DNA of 64,000 nucleotides from Curvibacter sp. AEP1-3 (GCF_002163715.1 NZ_CP015698.1:3733674-3797673); one strand, 5' to 3'. Positions 17,962 to 27,545 are shown, counted from the first letter of the stretch. The notes: generated by a model not told the origin, from the letters alone. Program-made: numbers and translations.

Positions 17962-19398
17962 TCAGTTGTCTTTGACTTCTTCTTTGCGCTCAACTTGCGT
18001 TTTGCTCACCAGCACGGGCTTGCCTTTGAGGTGGTTGATCGCCTGGATCAGTTGGAAGTCCTTGTCCGAACCGAATTCAGGCACCTTGCGGTCTGCGGCT
18101 GGTTTGCGGGACTCTTCCTCCAGACGCTTCAACGCATCTTCGCGTGCTTTTTCACGGGCGGCGTCTTTCTTCTCTTCGCCCTGACCACTGGACAGGTGCT
18201 TCTCGAGGTCCGCTTCGCGCATGCGCAGTGCGGCATATGGGCTGCCTTCCTCGGTTTCGTCCACCATCACGTCAGGCACGATGCCCTTGGCTTGGATGGA
18301 GCGCCCGCTCGGTGTGTAGTAGCGCGACGTGGTGATTTTGAGGCCGGTGTCCGGTCCCAAAGGTCGGAATGTTTGTACCGAACCCTTGCCGAATGACTGG
18401 CTTCCCATGATGGTGGCGCGTTTGTGATCCTGTAGTGCACCGGCCACGATTTCGCTGGCAGAGGCAGAACCTTCATTGACAAGCACCACCAGTGGCACTT
18501 TCTTCAATGCCGCAGGCAAGTTCTTCAGGGCATCTGCACCCGCCAAGCCACGTATATCGGATGGCGTGGCACGCAGCACCTGTTTGCTCTCCGGTGTCTG
18601 CCCATTGGTGGAGACTACCGTCACGTTCTCTGGCAGAAATGCGGCCGACATCGCAACAGCAGATGTCAGCAGACCACCCGGATCGTTACGGAGGTCCAGC
18701 ACCATGCCTTTGATCTTGGGGTCCTGCTTGTAAATCTCGTCCACTTTCTTGGCGAAATCCTCAAAACTGCGTTCCTGGAACTGGCTGACGCGGATCCATG
18801 CGTAGCCCGGCTCGATCACTTTTCCTCGAACTGATTGTTGCTTGATTTCTTCCCGCGTGATGGTGACGGGGAACGTCCTGTTTTCATCTTTGCGATAGAT
18901 GGTCAACAGAACCTTGGTGTTGGGCTCGCCGCGCATGCGCTTGACGGCTTCATTGAGCGTCAGCCCCTTGACCGCGGTGTCGTCAATTTTGGTAATCAGA
19001 TCGTTGGTTTTGAGGCCAGCACGGAAGGCGGGGGAGCCTTCGATCGGCGAGACGACTTTTACCAATCCGTCTTCCTGCGTGATTTCAATGCCTACGCCCA
19101 CGAACTTGCCGGAAGTACCTTCGCGGAATTCCTTGAACGACTTCTTATCGAAATACTGGGAATGGGGGTCCAAGCTGGCCACCATGCCGGTGATGGCATC
19201 TGTAATCAGCTTTTTCTCATCCACTGGCTCCACATAGTCGCTTTTGACCATGCCGAACACGGTAGCGAGCTGCTGAAGTTCTTCCAAGGGAAGAGGGGCC
19301 AAGGAGTTGCGCGCAACCGTTTGCAGCGAGACAGTAGTGAGGGCTCCGGCAACAACGCCCAATGCAACCCAGCCTGTGATTTTCAGTTTGTGACCCAT
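17962..19398 (-). CDS. ctpA: S41-family C-terminal processing peptidase
   Basis: 478 residues from the ATG at 19398, chosen because AGGAAG precedes it at the right spacing. A longer open frame runs back into the terminator and was rejected. An N-terminal anchor or signal helix (ITGWVALGVVAGALTTVSL) leads to the periplasmic part. A PDZ domain follows (VGVGIEITQEDGLVKVVSPI onward), then the S41 protease core with the Ser/Lys dyad: Ser in NEGSASASEIVAGAL and Lys in GSQSFGKGSVQ. The tail (about 430-478) is charged and helical. It cleaves proteins from their C-termini in the periplasm. It lies downstream of gpmA but is separated from it by a strong terminator. Confidence 0.94.
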   Translation of the reverse strand: MGHKLKITGWVALGVVAGALTTVSLQTVARNSLAPLPLEELQQLATVFGMVKSDYVEPVDEKKLITDAITGMVASLDPHSQYFDKKSFKEFREGTSGKFVGVGIEITQEDGLVKVVSPIEGSPAFRAGLKTNDLITKIDDTAVKGLTLNEAVKRMRGEPNTKVLLTIYRKDENRTFPVTITREEIKQQSVRGKVIEPGYAWIRVSQFQERSFEDFAKKVDEIYKQDPKIKGMVLDLRNDPGGLLTSAVAMSAAFLPENVTVVSTNGQTPESKQVLRATPSDIRGLAGADALKNLPAALKKVPLVVLVNEGSASASEIVAGALQDHKRATIMGSQSFGKGSVQTFRPLGPDTGLKITTSRYYTPSGRSIQAKGIVPDVMVDETEEGSPYAALRMREADLEKHLSSGQGEEKKDAAREKAREDALKRLEEESRKPAADRKVPEFGSDKDFQLIQAINHLKGKPVLVSKTQVERKEEVKDN

Positions 19399-19469
19399 AG
19401 TTCTTCCTGTGCCGCGCCAATATACACCTTGGAGTGCACTCGTCCGCCCCGGTTCCCGGGATGCCCTGC

Positions 19470-19497
19470 AAAAACGCCCGCGATTGCGGGCGTTTTT
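19470..19497 (-). terminator. Rho-independent terminator between gpmA and ctpA
   Basis: AAAAACGCCCGC-GATT-GCGGGCGTTTTT: a perfect 12-base-pair stem with a four-base loop and T-runs on both strands. It sits 20 bases after the gpmA stop on the minus strand, so ctpA likely has its own promoter. Confidence 0.92.
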
Positions 19498-19516
19498 AAC
19501 GGGGAGCTCCGGAATC

Positions 19517-20260
19517 TCAGGCTTTGCCTTGGGAGGCGACTGCAGCAGCAGCCTTGGCGGCTGCTTCGGCATCGCCCAGGTAATAGTGGCGGATCGGCTT
19601 CAAGTCAGCATCCAATTCGTACACCAAAGGGATACCGTTAGGGATGTTCACGCCGACGATGTCGTCATCAGAGATGTTGTCTAGGTACTTGATCAGGGCG
19701 CGGATAGAGTTTCCGTGTGCCGCCACCACAATGCGTTTGCCTGCCTTGATCGCGGGTGCCATCGATTCATTCCAGAACGGAATCACGCGTTCCACGGTGT
19801 CTTTCAGGCATTCGGTCAAGGGTACTTGGTCGGCCGGCAGCTTGGCATAGCGGATGTCGGAGCGTTCGCTGCGGGGATCATCGGCTTCCAGTGCGGGTGG
19901 GGGGGTGTCGTAGCTGCGGCGCCAGACCAACACTTGCGCATCGCCGTATTGCTTTGCCATGTCAGCCTTGTTCAGGCCTTGCAGAGCGCCGTAATGGCGT
20001 TCGTTCAGGCGCCAGCTGTGCACCACGGGCAACCAGGTGCGGTCCATTTCGTCCAGCGTGTGCCACAGGGTGCGGATCGCGCGCTTGAGCACACTGGTGT
20101 AAGCCACGTCAAACTCGTAGCCGTCGGCTTTGAGCAGGCGTCCGGCAGTTTTGGCTTGCTCTACGCCAGTGGGGGTCAGGTCGACGTCGGTCCAACCGGT
20201 AAAGCGGTTTTCCAGATTCCAGGTGGATTCGCCGTGGCGTACGAGAACAAGTTTGTACAT
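19517..20260 (-). CDS. gpmA: 2,3-bisphosphoglycerate-dependent phosphoglycerate mutase
   Basis: 247 residues from the ATG at 20260, giving the family-standard [15 protein letters not shown]. It interconverts 3- and 2-phosphoglycerate in glycolysis and gluconeogenesis. The phospho-accepting His is in LVRHGEST (about residue 10), the second catalytic His in [12 protein letters not shown], and the [16 protein letters not shown] block is intact. A C-terminal Ala-rich tail ([19 protein letters not shown]) is slightly longer than in E. coli. Transcribed away from the rhodanese-grxC-secB group, with a 104-base shared upstream region. Confidence 0.96.
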   Translation of the reverse strand: MYKLVLVRHGESTWNLENRFTGWTDVDLTPTGVEQAKTAGRLLKADGYEFDVAYTSVLKRAIRTLWHTLDEMDRTWLPVVHSWRLNERHYGALQGLNKADMAKQYGDAQVLVWRRSYDTPPPALEADDPRSERSDIRYAKLPADQVPLTECLKDTVERVIPFWNESMAPAIKAGKRIVVAAHGNSIRALIKYLDNISDDDIVGVNIPNGIPLVYELDADLKPIRHYYLGDAEAAAKAAAAVASQGKA

Positions 20261-20364
20261 GGTGCAGGGATCAAGGGTTGAGAAAACCGGCCTCGGGGGC
20301 CGGCGGGTCAAGACGCGTCATTCTAAAATGTCGGCTTCGCGTGAAGTAACCAAGAAGGAACAAA

Positions 20365-20772
20365 GTGAAATTTATTATCGATAACTGGATGTTGATTGCT
20401 ATCGCGCTGTCATCCGGGGGAATGCTGATGTGGCCGGTATTGCAGGGTGCAACCGCAGTGGGCATTGACTCTGCTGGCGCCATTCAGTTGATCAACCGGG
20501 AAAAGGCCAATGTGGTTGACGTGTCAGACGCGACTGAATTCGCAGCCGGGCACATTGTGGGTTCCAAGAATGTTCCCTTGGCTGAGCTGGAAGCCAAGCT
20601 TGCGGGCTCTGTCAAGAACAAGACGCTTCCCTTGGTGCTGGTCTGCCAGTCGGGTGCACGTTCCGCCAAGGCGGTGGATATTGCCAAAAAACTGGGTTAC
20701 GAGCAGGCTCAATCGCTGCAGGGCGGGCTCAAATCCTGGAAAGCCGCTAACCTGCCGGTTGAAAAGGCCTGA
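20365..20772 (+). CDS. Membrane-anchored rhodanese-like protein
   Basis: 135 residues with a GTG start at 20365 behind a good ribosome-binding site (AAGGAAC). A single N-terminal membrane helix (NWMLIAIALSSGGMLMWPVL) tethers a rhodanese domain: VVDVSDATEFAAGHI, then the active-site loop VCQSGARSAKA with the catalytic Cys. The orientation relative to the membrane is not certain. The family transfers sulfane sulfur or reads phosphate-like oxyanions. It is first in a rhodanese-grxC-secB group found in related proteobacteria (YibN-like next to grxC and secB in E. coli), so the E. coli homologue would be yibN. Confidence 0.9.
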   Translation: MKFIIDNWMLIAIALSSGGMLMWPVLQGATAVGIDSAGAIQLINREKANVVDVSDATEFAAGHIVGSKNVPLAELEAKLAGSVKNKTLPLVLVCQSGARSAKAVDIAKKLGYEQAQSLQGGLKSWKAANLPVEKA

Positions 20773-20801
20773 TTCAGGCCCCAGAACCGAGGAAATTGAA
20801 T

Positions 20802-21065
20802 ATGCAAGCCGTCAAGATGTACACCACCGCTGTCTGCCCCTATTGCGTGCAGGCCAAGCGCATTCTTAAGTCCAAGGGCGTGGAAACCATTGAAGAGATC
20901 CGGGTGGACGCGAATCCCGATGAGCGCATGAAAATGATGGAGATCACCGGCCGGCGCACGGTGCCCCAGATCTTTATCGGCGACACCCATGTCGGCGGTT
21001 GCGATGATTTGATGGCGCTGGACAGCCGAGGCGGCTTGCTGCCATTGTTGGGCGCTGCGGCCTGA
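20802..21065 (+). CDS. grxC: Glutaredoxin 3
   Basis: 87 residues from the ATG at 20802, with GAGGA upstream. An in-frame TTG two codons earlier is less likely. The dithiol active site is CPYC (about residues 12-15), followed by RRTVPQIFIGDTHVGGCDDL with the cis-proline and glutathione-binding GG pair. It reduces disulfides using glutathione in the cytoplasm. It lies between the rhodanese and secB genes. Confidence 0.95.
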   Translation: MQAVKMYTTAVCPYCVQAKRILKSKGVETIEEIRVDANPDERMKMMEITGRRTVPQIFIGDTHVGGCDDLMALDSRGGLLPLLGAAA

Positions 21066-21097
21066 CATAATTCCCCTCAGCGAATTTTGTTTTCGTA

Positions 21098-21129
21098 GCC
21101 CGTCGGTGTTGTGCCGGCGGGCTTCTGTT
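21098..21129 (+). terminator. Hairpin between grxC and secB
   Basis: GCCCGTCGG and CCGGCGGGC form a stem (one G-T pair) around TGTTGTG, followed by TTCTGTTT. It could partly terminate after grxC, with secB read through or separately started. Confidence 0.6.
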
Positions 21130-21149
21130 TATCTAGAGAGACTTTAGCC

Positions 21150-21605
21150 ATGGCTGACCAAGAACCCGTATTCCAAATCCAACGCGTCTATCTGAAAGAG
21201 GCTTCGCTGGAGCAACCCAATTCCCCCGCCATCCTGCTCGAGCAGGAACAGCCTTCCGTCGATATCCAGTTGGGTGTGGAAGCTGCTCCCGTTGCAGAAG
21301 GCGTGTTTGAAGTGTGCGTGACCGCCACTGTGCAAACCAAAATCAAGGACAAGACCGTGTTTCTGGTCGAAGCCAAGCAAGCCGGCATTTTCGAAATCCG
21401 CAACTTGCCGCAAGAGCAACTGGGCCAGATCATGGGTATTGCTTGCCCGCAAATCGTCTACCCCTACCTGCGCGGTAACGTGGCGGACCTGATTCAGCGC
21501 GGCGGTTTCCCCCCCGTGCACCTGTCGGAAATCAACTTCCAGGCCATGTACGAGCAGCAGCAAGTTGAAGCTGCCGGTGCAGCTGCCGGCACATTGCCCC
21601 AGTAA
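21150..21605 (+). CDS. secB: Protein-export chaperone SecB
   Basis: 151 residues from the ATG at 21150 (AGAGAG upstream). An earlier in-frame codon lies inside the hairpin and was rejected. SecB hallmarks include [19 protein letters not shown] at the start, the acidic [19 protein letters not shown], and [20 protein letters not shown]. The protein forms a tetramer that holds precursors unfolded and hands them to SecA. A Gln/Ala-rich tail follows. Conserved gene order secB-gpsA is kept. Confidence 0.96.
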
Positions 21606-21619
21606 GCTTTTGCCAGGGG

Positions 21620-21664
21620 TATTGGCCGTTGGCGCCCGTTGAATAAGCGCGAGCAGCTATGAAA
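21620..21664 (-). repeat. Dispersed repeat copy C, ending on the gpsA start codon
   Basis: Read on the minus strand: CATAGCTGCTCGCGCTTATT, then CAACGGGCGCCAACGG. The core overlaps the ATG of gpsA at 21659-21661, so the repeat supplies the ribosome-binding region (GCGAGCAGCT), which is not a good Shine-Dalgarno sequence. Confidence 0.7.
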
Positions 21665-22684
21665 ATCATAGTAATCGGCGCCGGCGCCTGGGGTACGGCG
21701 CTGGCCATCAGCGCCGCGCGCAACACGCGCAACCGCCACGACGTCACCTTGTGGGCCCGCGATGCAGAAGCGGCGTCCACCATGAATGCTGAGCGGGTCA
21801 ATGCGCGCTATCTACCCGATTGCAGCTTTCCCGCCGGCCTTACGGTCAGCTCAGCCCCTTTGCGCGATCTCACCCGCCCTGGGGAGGGTGTCGGTGCCGT
21901 GGACCTGGTCATCATCGCCACGCCTATGGCAGCCCTGCGTAGTACTTTGCAGCTGGTCGCAGATCTGGAATGCCCGGTTGCATGGCTGTGCAAGGGCTTT
22001 GAGGCGCCTGTCGCTGAGGGTATGGGCTTGTTGGGCCATGAGGTGCAACACGCGGTAGCACCCAGATTGCTCGCCGGCGTTTTGAGTGGCCCCAGCTTCG
22101 CCCAGGAAGTCGCAGCCGGCATGCCTACGGCACTGGTGGCTGCGAGTGCGCATGAGAGCGTGCGCCGTGCTTTGGTGGATGCTTTCCACAGCGCAGAGTT
22201 GCGTGTGTATGCCAATGATGACGTGGTGGGTGTGGAGGTGGGCGGTGCCGTCAAGAACGTGCTCGCGATCGCCACCGGCCTGTGCGACGGTTTGAACCTG
22301 GGCCTGAACGCGCGTGCCGCGTTGATCACACGGGGCTTGGCAGAGATCACCCGGCTAGGCATGGCCTTGGGTGCCAAAGCCGAAACCTTCATGGGCCTGA
22401 GTGGTTTGGGTGACTTGGTGCTGACGGCGACTGGCGACTTGTCCCGCAATCGCAAAGTCGGCCTTGCGTTGGCCCAAGGCAAAACGCTGGACCAGGCAGT
22501 GGCAGAGCTTGGTCATGTGGCAGAGGGCGTCTACAGCGCTCGTACCGTCTGGCAGCGCGCAGCCAGCCTCGGGGTCGCTATGCCGATAACCCAAGGCGTG
22601 GTCGATCTTCTGGATGGAAAACTGCAGGCCCACCAGGCGGTCATGGCACTGATGGGCCGGGGGCCCGCAGCCGAGGTCTACTAA
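21659..22684 (+). CDS. gpsA: NAD(P)-dependent glycerol-3-phosphate dehydrogenase
   Basis: 341 residues. The dinucleotide-binding [11 protein letters not shown] lies at residues 7-17. Family landmarks include [38 protein letters not shown] (with the catalytic Lys) and [19 protein letters not shown]. It reduces dihydroxyacetone phosphate to sn-glycerol-3-phosphate for phospholipid synthesis. The ATG at 21659 overlaps repeat copy C. It converges on cphA with an 18-base gap and no obvious terminator between them. Confidence 0.95.
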
Positions 22685-22702
22685 ACCCCGCTGCGCAAGG
22701 CC

Positions 22703-25276
22703 TTACTGGGCTGCAGCCACTTTGGCGGCGATGTGGGCCATGGCTTCTTCAACCTGGTCCACCAGCACCAAGCACAGCTCGCCGGCCTGTAGTTTGTCCA
22801 TGGCAGTATCAATCGCCAGGAACTCGCCGAACACTTCGGACTGCTGTTTGGTGCGCTTGGCATTTGCCAAGCCTGCGCGCAGCAGAGCCAACACCTCGCC
22901 GTCGTTGCGGCCACGCTGGCACTGGTCTTCAAACATCACCACCTCATCAAAGGCGTCGCCCAGAATTTCGGTTTGCTGGCGGATGTCCTGATCACGCCGG
23001 TCGCCGGCGCCGCTGATCACTACTGAGCGGCGGCTTGCAGGCAAGGCTTGTACGGCTTGCACCAACGCCAACATGGCGTCCGGGTTGTGGCCGTAATCAG
23101 CAATCACGGTAGCACCGCGGAACTTGAACATATTGAAACGACCAGCTGCGTTGTGGCTGTCGTTCGAAAAGTTGGCCAAGCCCTTGCGGATCACGTCCCA
23201 GTCCAATCCTAGGGACCAGGCCGCGGCCACGCTGGCCATGACGTTGTCTACTTGGAAGCCGATGGCTCCGCCCAAGGTGATGGGCACATCTTCCAAGGGA
23301 ATGGATTGCAGCATGTCGCCTTTGCTGGCGATCAGGTGCTTGCCTTCCACGTAAACCACCGCCTGCCCTTGGGCCCGGTGGGTGGCCATTACCGCGTTGT
23401 TTTTGTCGGCGGCAAAGAAGATGACTTCCCCTTTGCACTTGGCCGCCATGGACGCGACGATGGGGTCGGCCGCATTCAACACCGCCGCACCGGTGGACGC
23501 CACGTTTTGCACGATCACGCGTTTAAGCACTGCGAGTTCGTTGACCGTGGTGATGTAGTTCAGCCCGAGGTGGTCGCCGCTTCCGACATTGGTGACTACG
23601 GCGACATCGCATTTGTCGAAAGCCAAGCCTTCGCGCAAGATGCCGCCCCGTGCAGTTTCCAGCACAGCCGCATCCACATCGGGGTGCAACAGGACACTCT
23701 TGGCACTCTTGGGGCCACTGCAGTCGCCGGTGTCAATGCAGTCGCCGTTCACGTATACGCCATCGGTGTTGGTCATGCCGACCTTCAAGCCGTTTTGTGT
23801 CAGCAGGTGCGAAATCAGGCGAACGGTGGTTGTTTTGCCATTGGTGCCGGTGACCGCAACGATGGGGATTCGTCCGTCCTGTCCTTTTTTGAACATGCTG
23901 CTGATGATGGCTTCGCCCACAGCGCGGCCTTTGCCGAAGGAAGGAGACAAGTGCATGCGCAAACCGGGTGCCGCATTCACTTCCACGATGCCGCCGCCTT
24001 GCTCTTCCAGAGGGCGGAGGATGGTGTCGCACACCACGTCCACACCGCAAATGTCCAAGCCCACCATGTGTGCTGCGGCAATGGCGCGAGCGGCCACTTC
24101 GGGGTGCACGTCGTCTGTTACATCGGTAGCAGAACCGCCGGTGGACAGATTGGCGTTGTTGCGCAAGTTCACGCGTTGGCCCTTGGCAGGCACAGATTCG
24201 GCATTGAAGCCTTGGGTCGCCAGCGTGGCTTTGGCAATCTCGTCAAAGCGGATTTTGGTTAGCGACGTGGCATGCCCCGATCCGCGGCGCGGGTCGGAAT
24301 TTACTTGGGCCACCAGCTCTGCAATCGTGTGTACGCCATCGCCGACCACCTTAGGGGGGTCTCGGCGTGCCGCGGCTACCAACTTGTCGCCCACGACCAG
24401 CAAGCGGAAGTCGTTGCCAGGCATAAAGCGCTCGACGAGGATGTCGTCGCGGAACTCCTTGGCCACGGCAAATGCTTTGAGCAATTGCTCTTTGCTGGTG
24501 ATGTTGACCGTGACGCCCTTGCCCTGGTTGCCGTCGTTGGGTTTCACGACCACCGGCAAACCGATTTCTTGGGCTGCGGCCCATGCGTCCTCTGCATCGA
24601 CTACCGAGCGTCCACCCGGGACCGGCACGCCCGCTGCGGACAGCAGCTTTTTCGTCAGCTCCTTGTCCTGCGCAATGGCTTCGGCAATCGCGCTGGTCAC
24701 GTCCATCTCGGCGGCCTGAATGCGGCGTTGCTTGCTGCCCCAACCGAAGCGCACCATGCTGCCTTCGGTCATCCGGCTGTAGGGAATGCCGCGTGCTACT
24801 GCTGCGTCCACTATGGAGCCGGTGCTGGGCCCCAAGCGTACGTCTTCATCCAATTCACGCAGTTCGTCCAACGCAGCCGGCAAGTCAAAAGGGGTGTCGT
24901 TCAGCGCAGCGTTGCACAGCTTTTCAGCCAACTCCATGGCCAGGCGGCCCACCTCTTCTTCGCTGTATTCCACGACGACCTGGTAGGTGTTTTCGTCCAC
25001 CGTAGGTGTCGTGCAGCTGAAGGTGACGGGGCATCCCGCTTGCGCCTGCAAACCCAGGGCCGCCAATTCCAATACCCGTGCGAGCGACACGCTTTCCGCG
25101 TGGCCTACCGGTTGGAACGGGCTGATTTCGGGGAATCGGGCGCGCAGCTTGTCTTCAAACCCGGGAATGGACGATACCGCTGCCTCTTGGGCAGTGCAGA
25201 TCACCACAGACTGGATGGCCGTGTGGTGGCTCCACAGATTGGGGCCGCGCAGGGCGCGGATACGGGTGACTTCCAT
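22703..25276 (-). CDS. cphA: Cyanophycin synthetase
   Basis: 857 residues from the ATG at 25276, a normal CphA length. It polymerises Asp and Arg into multi-L-arginyl-poly-L-aspartate using ATP. Domains: N-terminal domain (1-160, RIRALRGPNLWSHHTA), ATP-grasp (about 215-465, with VVVKPNDGNQGKGVTVNI and VDVVCDT..GIVEVNAAPGL) that activates the backbone carboxylate, and a C-terminal Mur-ligase domain (about 470-857) that attaches Arg. The Mur-ligase P-loop is intact (GTNGKTTT, Lys481). It follows the second synthetase gene after 7 bases without a clear ribosome-binding site, which suggests coupled translation. No cyanophycinase gene is present nearby. Confidence 0.95.
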   Translation of the reverse strand: MEVTRIRALRGPNLWSHHTAIQSVVICTAQEAAVSSIPGFEDKLRARFPEISPFQPVGHAESVSLARVLELAALGLQAQAGCPVTFSCTTPTVDENTYQVVVEYSEEEVGRLAMELAEKLCNAALNDTPFDLPAALDELRELDEDVRLGPSTGSIVDAAVARGIPYSRMTEGSMVRFGWGSKQRRIQAAEMDVTSAIAEAIAQDKELTKKLLSAAGVPVPGGRSVVDAEDAWAAAQEIGLPVVVKPNDGNQGKGVTVNITSKEQLLKAFAVAKEFRDDILVERFMPGNDFRLLVVGDKLVAAARRDPPKVVGDGVHTIAELVAQVNSDPRRGSGHATSLTKIRFDEIAKATLATQGFNAESVPAKGQRVNLRNNANLSTGGSATDVTDDVHPEVAARAIAAAHMVGLDICGVDVVCDTILRPLEEQGGGIVEVNAAPGLRMHLSPSFGKGRAVGEAIISSMFKKGQDGRIPIVAVTGTNGKTTTVRLISHLLTQNGLKVGMTNTDGVYVNGDCIDTGDCSGPKSAKSVLLHPDVDAAVLETARGGILREGLAFDKCDVAVVTNVGSGDHLGLNYITTVNELAVLKRVIVQNVASTGAAVLNAADPIVASMAAKCKGEVIFFAADKNNAVMATHRAQGQAVVYVEGKHLIASKGDMLQSIPLEDVPITLGGAIGFQVDNVMASVAAAWSLGLDWDVIRKGLANFSNDSHNAAGRFNMFKFRGATVIADYGHNPDAMLALVQAVQALPASRRSVVISGAGDRRDQDIRQQTEILGDAFDEVVMFEDQCQRGRNDGEVLALLRAGLANAKRTKQQSEVFGEFLAIDTAMDKLQAGELCLVLVDQVEEAMAHIAAKVAAAQ

Positions 25277-25283
25277 AGTGGGC

Positions 25284-27458
25284 TCAGTAAGGAGTTTTCT
25301 TGGGGTTGGATTCGAAGGTGCGCAGTCCGGCGCCAATCAATTCCACGGGGATATCAAGCGCCCAAGCGGCGCCGATGGCGGCCATCACCATTTCAGGTTT
25401 GGCTGCCTTGGCAGGTTTGAGGGTCGCAAGGGGCAGCACCGCCATTTCGATGGTGCCTTCCACCAGAACAATTTCGCCATCCCGTACAAACAAGGCGCGG
25501 CCTTCTTTGGCGCGGTGGGCGACGATCGCCGCATTGTCTGCATCGGGTGCGTAGAAGATGACTTTGCCGTCACACAGATCGGCCAGTTCCACCACTTGCG
25601 GATCGGTCGCATTCAGCACAGCCGTGCCGGTTGGCAAAACCACATCAACTTGCGTCCGCGCCACTTTGTAGGTTTGTTCCGCATCGAGAATGTCGAACTC
25701 CGCCAGATCAGGGGTGCAGCTGATGTCGGTCACTACGCCCACGGCGCAGCGGTCATACGCCAGACCTTCCGCGAGGATCATGCGGCTGCTGTTTTCAAAC
25801 ACAGCTGCTTGCACCGAGCGGTTGATAAGCAGGCGCTGGCTGGGCTCCCAATGGGCACTGTCTTTGGCGTCGATCTGGCGACCATCCAGGTACAGGCCTT
25901 CGCTGCAAGCCAGGCCCACATGCTTGCCACTGATGTGCACCAGCCAAGCGATCAAGCGCGCCAGTCGGCCTGTGTGCTGGGTACCTGTGACACCGATGAC
26001 CGGGATTCGCGCATCGGCTTCCGGGGCAAACAGGTGTTCCACAATGGCTTTGCCCACATTGCGCGGGGTGCCGATGGCAGGCTTGATGTGGAACAGCAAA
26101 CCGGGGCTGGCATTCACCTCAATCACGGCGCCTCGTTGGCTCTTCATGGGTTTGGAGCAGTCCTCCATCACCATGTCGATGCCGGCTATATCCAGGCCCA
26201 CAATGCGTGCCGCAAGTGCAGCAGTAGCTGCCACGGTGGGGTGCAGTTCGTCGGTCACATCCCACGCCACATTGCCGTTACGCTGGATCAGGACTTTCTG
26301 GTCTTTGGCGGGTACGGAGGCGGGCGTCAGTCCGGCGCGGCGCAATTCCAGTTGAACTTCCGGGCTCTTTTCCGGTTCGATAGGCGAGAGAGGCAGTTCT
26401 TCAGCCTCGCCGCGGCGAGGGTCGGTGTTGATCTGCGCATTCACTAGCGTAGTGACGGTGCTGGTGCCATCTCCGATGACCCAAGCGGATTCGCCGCGGG
26501 CAGCTGCGACCACCCGTTTGCCTACTACCAGCAGGCGGTGCTCGTTACCGGGTATGAACTTTTCCACAATCACGCTGCCGCCGCTTTGTTCTTTGGCCAC
26601 GTGGAACGCCGTTTCGATGCTGGCTTTGTCAGACAAATCCAAGGTGACACCCCGGCCGTGGTTGCCGTCGTAGGGTTTGACGGCCACAGGTAGCCCGATG
26701 TCCTGGGCTGCTTCCCAGGCTTTCTCGGGCGAATTGACCAAAGTACCCTCAGGCACTGGCACACCGCAGGATTTGAGCAAGCTTTTGGTCAGGTCCTTGT
26801 CGCTGGCAATCTCTTCGGCAATCGCAGAGGTCTGGTCTGTCTCAGCCGTCCAGATGCGGCGCTGGGCAATGCCATAGCCCAGTTGCACGAGGTTGCCTTC
26901 TGTGAGGCGGATAGAGGGGATGCTGCGGTCGGTCGCTGCATCCACAATATTGGAAGTGCTGGGCCCGAGGCACAGGGAGTCCACCATGTCACGCAGCTCG
27001 GTGATTTGGGCGTCCAGCGCATAAGCGGTGTCGTTGATGGCGGCCATGATCAGGTCACGTGCCACCACCAAGGCCTTACGCCCGATCTGTTCCTGCCGGG
27101 TGCGGAATGCAATCTTGTAAACACCGGGCTTGGACATCTGGCGGGCCTTGCCAAAGCTGGTTTGCATGCCGCTCAGGTTCTGGATTTCCAGCGCCACATG
27201 TTCCATGATGTGCGCGGCCCATGTGCCTTCACGCAGGCGCTCGAGAAATCCGCCACGGACACCGGGACTGCATTTGTGCTCAATCAAGCCGGGCAACCAA
27301 GTGGTCAGGCGTTCGTAAAAGCCGGGCAGGGTGTTGGAGGGGTGGTTTTCCAGCTCACCAATGTCAACCCAAGCCTCGATGACCGGGCGGTAGGTCCAGA
27401 TGTTGGGCCCGCGGAGGTGGGTCACCCGAAGAATTTCGATATTTTTCTTGGCTGTCAT
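25284..27458 (-). CDS. Second cyanophycin synthetase (CphA'-type paralogue) with degraded Mur-ligase P-loop
   Basis: 724 residues from the ATG at 27458 (MTAKKNIEILRVTHLRGPNIW), about 130 fewer than the neighbouring CphA, with the shortening at the C-terminus. The N-domain and ATP-grasp domain are well kept (VAVKPYDGNHGRGVTLDL, IDMVMED, AVIEVNASPGL). At the position of the P-loop (residues 489-499) it reads GVTGTQHTGRL, so the GKTT of the true CphA is lost. Betaproteobacteria such as Ralstonia eutropha carry cphA and cphA' paralogues, and cyanobacterial CphA2 is a shortened form using beta-Asp-Arg dipeptides. Which of these roles applies here is an inference. It is the first gene of the minus-strand unit. 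Confidence 0.9.
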   Translation of the reverse strand: MTAKKNIEILRVTHLRGPNIWTYRPVIEAWVDIGELENHPSNTLPGFYERLTTWLPGLIEHKCSPGVRGGFLERLREGTWAAHIMEHVALEIQNLSGMQTSFGKARQMSKPGVYKIAFRTRQEQIGRKALVVARDLIMAAINDTAYALDAQITELRDMVDSLCLGPSTSNIVDAATDRSIPSIRLTEGNLVQLGYGIAQRRIWTAETDQTSAIAEEIASDKDLTKSLLKSCGVPVPEGTLVNSPEKAWEAAQDIGLPVAVKPYDGNHGRGVTLDLSDKASIETAFHVAKEQSGGSVIVEKFIPGNEHRLLVVGKRVVAAARGESAWVIGDGTSTVTTLVNAQINTDPRRGEAEELPLSPIEPEKSPEVQLELRRAGLTPASVPAKDQKVLIQRNGNVAWDVTDELHPTVAATAALAARIVGLDIAGIDMVMEDCSKPMKSQRGAVIEVNASPGLLFHIKPAIGTPRNVGKAIVEHLFAPEADARIPVIGVTGTQHTGRLARLIAWLVHISGKHVGLACSEGLYLDGRQIDAKDSAHWEPSQRLLINRSVQAAVFENSSRMILAEGLAYDRCAVGVVTDISCTPDLAEFDILDAEQTYKVARTQVDVVLPTGTAVLNATDPQVVELADLCDGKVIFYAPDADNAAIVAHRAKEGRALFVRDGEIVLVEGTIEMAVLPLATLKPAKAAKPEMVMAAIGAAWALDIPVELIGAGLRTFESNPKKTPY

Positions 27459-27545
27459 TGGAATGTGGGAAAAGAGCGGTCCACCATTGTTACGCTTTAT
27501 GCGTTGTGTATTTTCGCTCACTGATGATGCGGAAACCTGCCTGAT

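Noticed and set aside
19399-19572. N-terminal extension of ctpA by 58 codons
   Set aside because: It would read through the terminator stem and the end of gpmA. The ATG at 19398 has AGGAAG and a membrane anchor right after it.
24272-26447. Long plus-strand frames opposite the two cyanophycin synthetases (382 and 486 codons), and one at 23252-24262
   Set aside because: The synthetases are unmistakable. The plus-strand frames have no ribosome-binding site or known motif and mirror codon periodicity.
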